From the NCBI RefSeq assembly GCF_003931565.1, contig NZ_RRYI01000005.1, positions 186,001 through 250,000 of the forward strand: 64,000 nt of DNA, in the 5' to 3' direction. The DNA comes from Caulobacter sp. 602-1. Lineage in GTDB: Bacteria > Pseudomonadota > Alphaproteobacteria > Caulobacterales > Caulobacteraceae. Positions 63,951 through 64,000 of this stretch are shown in pieces. Position 1 is the stretch's first letter. Each line of letters starts with the position of its first letter. Below the pieces are notes generated by a model. That model had not been told where the DNA came from. It saw nothing but the letters and a program-made list of their open reading frames with translations, and searched no databases. Position numbers and translations under genes: made by a program.

Positions 63951-64000
63951 GCGCCCTTAGCTCAGCTGGATAGAGCACTCGCCTTCTAAGCGAGCGGTCG
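63951..64000 (+). tRNA. tRNA-Arg (anticodon TCT), 5' part
   Basis: The first 50 bases of a tRNA: acceptor GCGCCCT, D arm AGCTC/GAGC, anticodon stem CTCGC/GCGAG with loop CTTCTAA. The rest is beyond the window. Confidence 0.88.

Overview
This window looks like a stretch of core chromosome from a high-GC alphaproteobacterium, most likely Caulobacter or a close relative. The signs are a Shemin-type 5-aminolevulinate synthase, a MucR/Ros regulator, a K+-independent proton pyrophosphatase, a ubiquinol-cytochrome c chaperone, an NDUFS4-type complex I subunit, a double cold-shock-domain protein and Caulobacter-like promoters. I see no insertion sequence, prophage, CRISPR array or integron. The genus call is inference; no 16S gene is present.

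Layout. 1-4.9 kb: tail of an acyltransferase, a DGPF/YciI protein plus ECF42-type sigma factor pair, an unknown protein, a PA0069-type radical SAM enzyme and a GT-like protein. 4.9-12.7 kb: lytic transglycosylase, uracil-DNA glycosylase, ETF:ubiquinone oxidoreductase, a TPR lipoprotein, IspE and a cyclophilin. 12.8-20.5 kb: ammonium transporter with its PII protein, a small DMT protein, a fasciclin protein and glycyl-tRNA synthetase alpha and beta. 20.5-26.7 kb: TetR, Nudix, serine hydrolase, AraC, HemB, a flavin monooxygenase and DUF2147. 27-31.6 kb: a valine (isobutyryl-CoA) degradation cluster. 31.8-40.6 kb: HemA, MucR, GlyA, NrdR, RibH, NusB, ThiL, a FliL-like protein and the proton pyrophosphatase. 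40.6-46.9 kb: a single-domain response regulator, BamE, then the lipid operon DUF177-plsX-fabH-ihfA-merR, tRNA-Pro(GGG) and two small membrane proteins. 47-55.2 kb: heme A synthase, alkaline phosphatase, rplM-rpsI, argC, DUF1287, PHA synthase and a lipoprotein. 55.3-64 kb: an AlaC-like aminotransferase, homoserine dehydrogenase, class II and class I fructose-1,6-bisphosphatases side by side, RecJ, two identical tRNA-Glu, a cold-shock protein, DUF192, tRNA-Pro(TGG), an NDUFS4-like protein and the start of tRNA-Arg(TCT).

Together the genes cover tetrapyrrole and heme supply (hemA, hemB, ctaA), one-carbon and amino acid metabolism (glyA, hom, alaC-like, argC), fatty acid and phospholipid initiation (plsX, fabH), energy metabolism (etfQO, hppA, NDUFS4, ubiquinol-cytochrome c chaperone), carbon storage (phaC) and translation. 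I found no convincing new multi-gene system. The items most worth a second look are small: an atypical codon-usage patch inside glyS, a MucR that lacks most classical zinc ligands, an apparently leaderless self-regulated TetR gene, a promoter-operator overlap upstream of the cold-shock gene, adjacent AT-rich dyads upstream of the response regulator, a Lys/Ala/Pro-rich tail on PhaC, and a lipoprotein with a methyltransferase fold.
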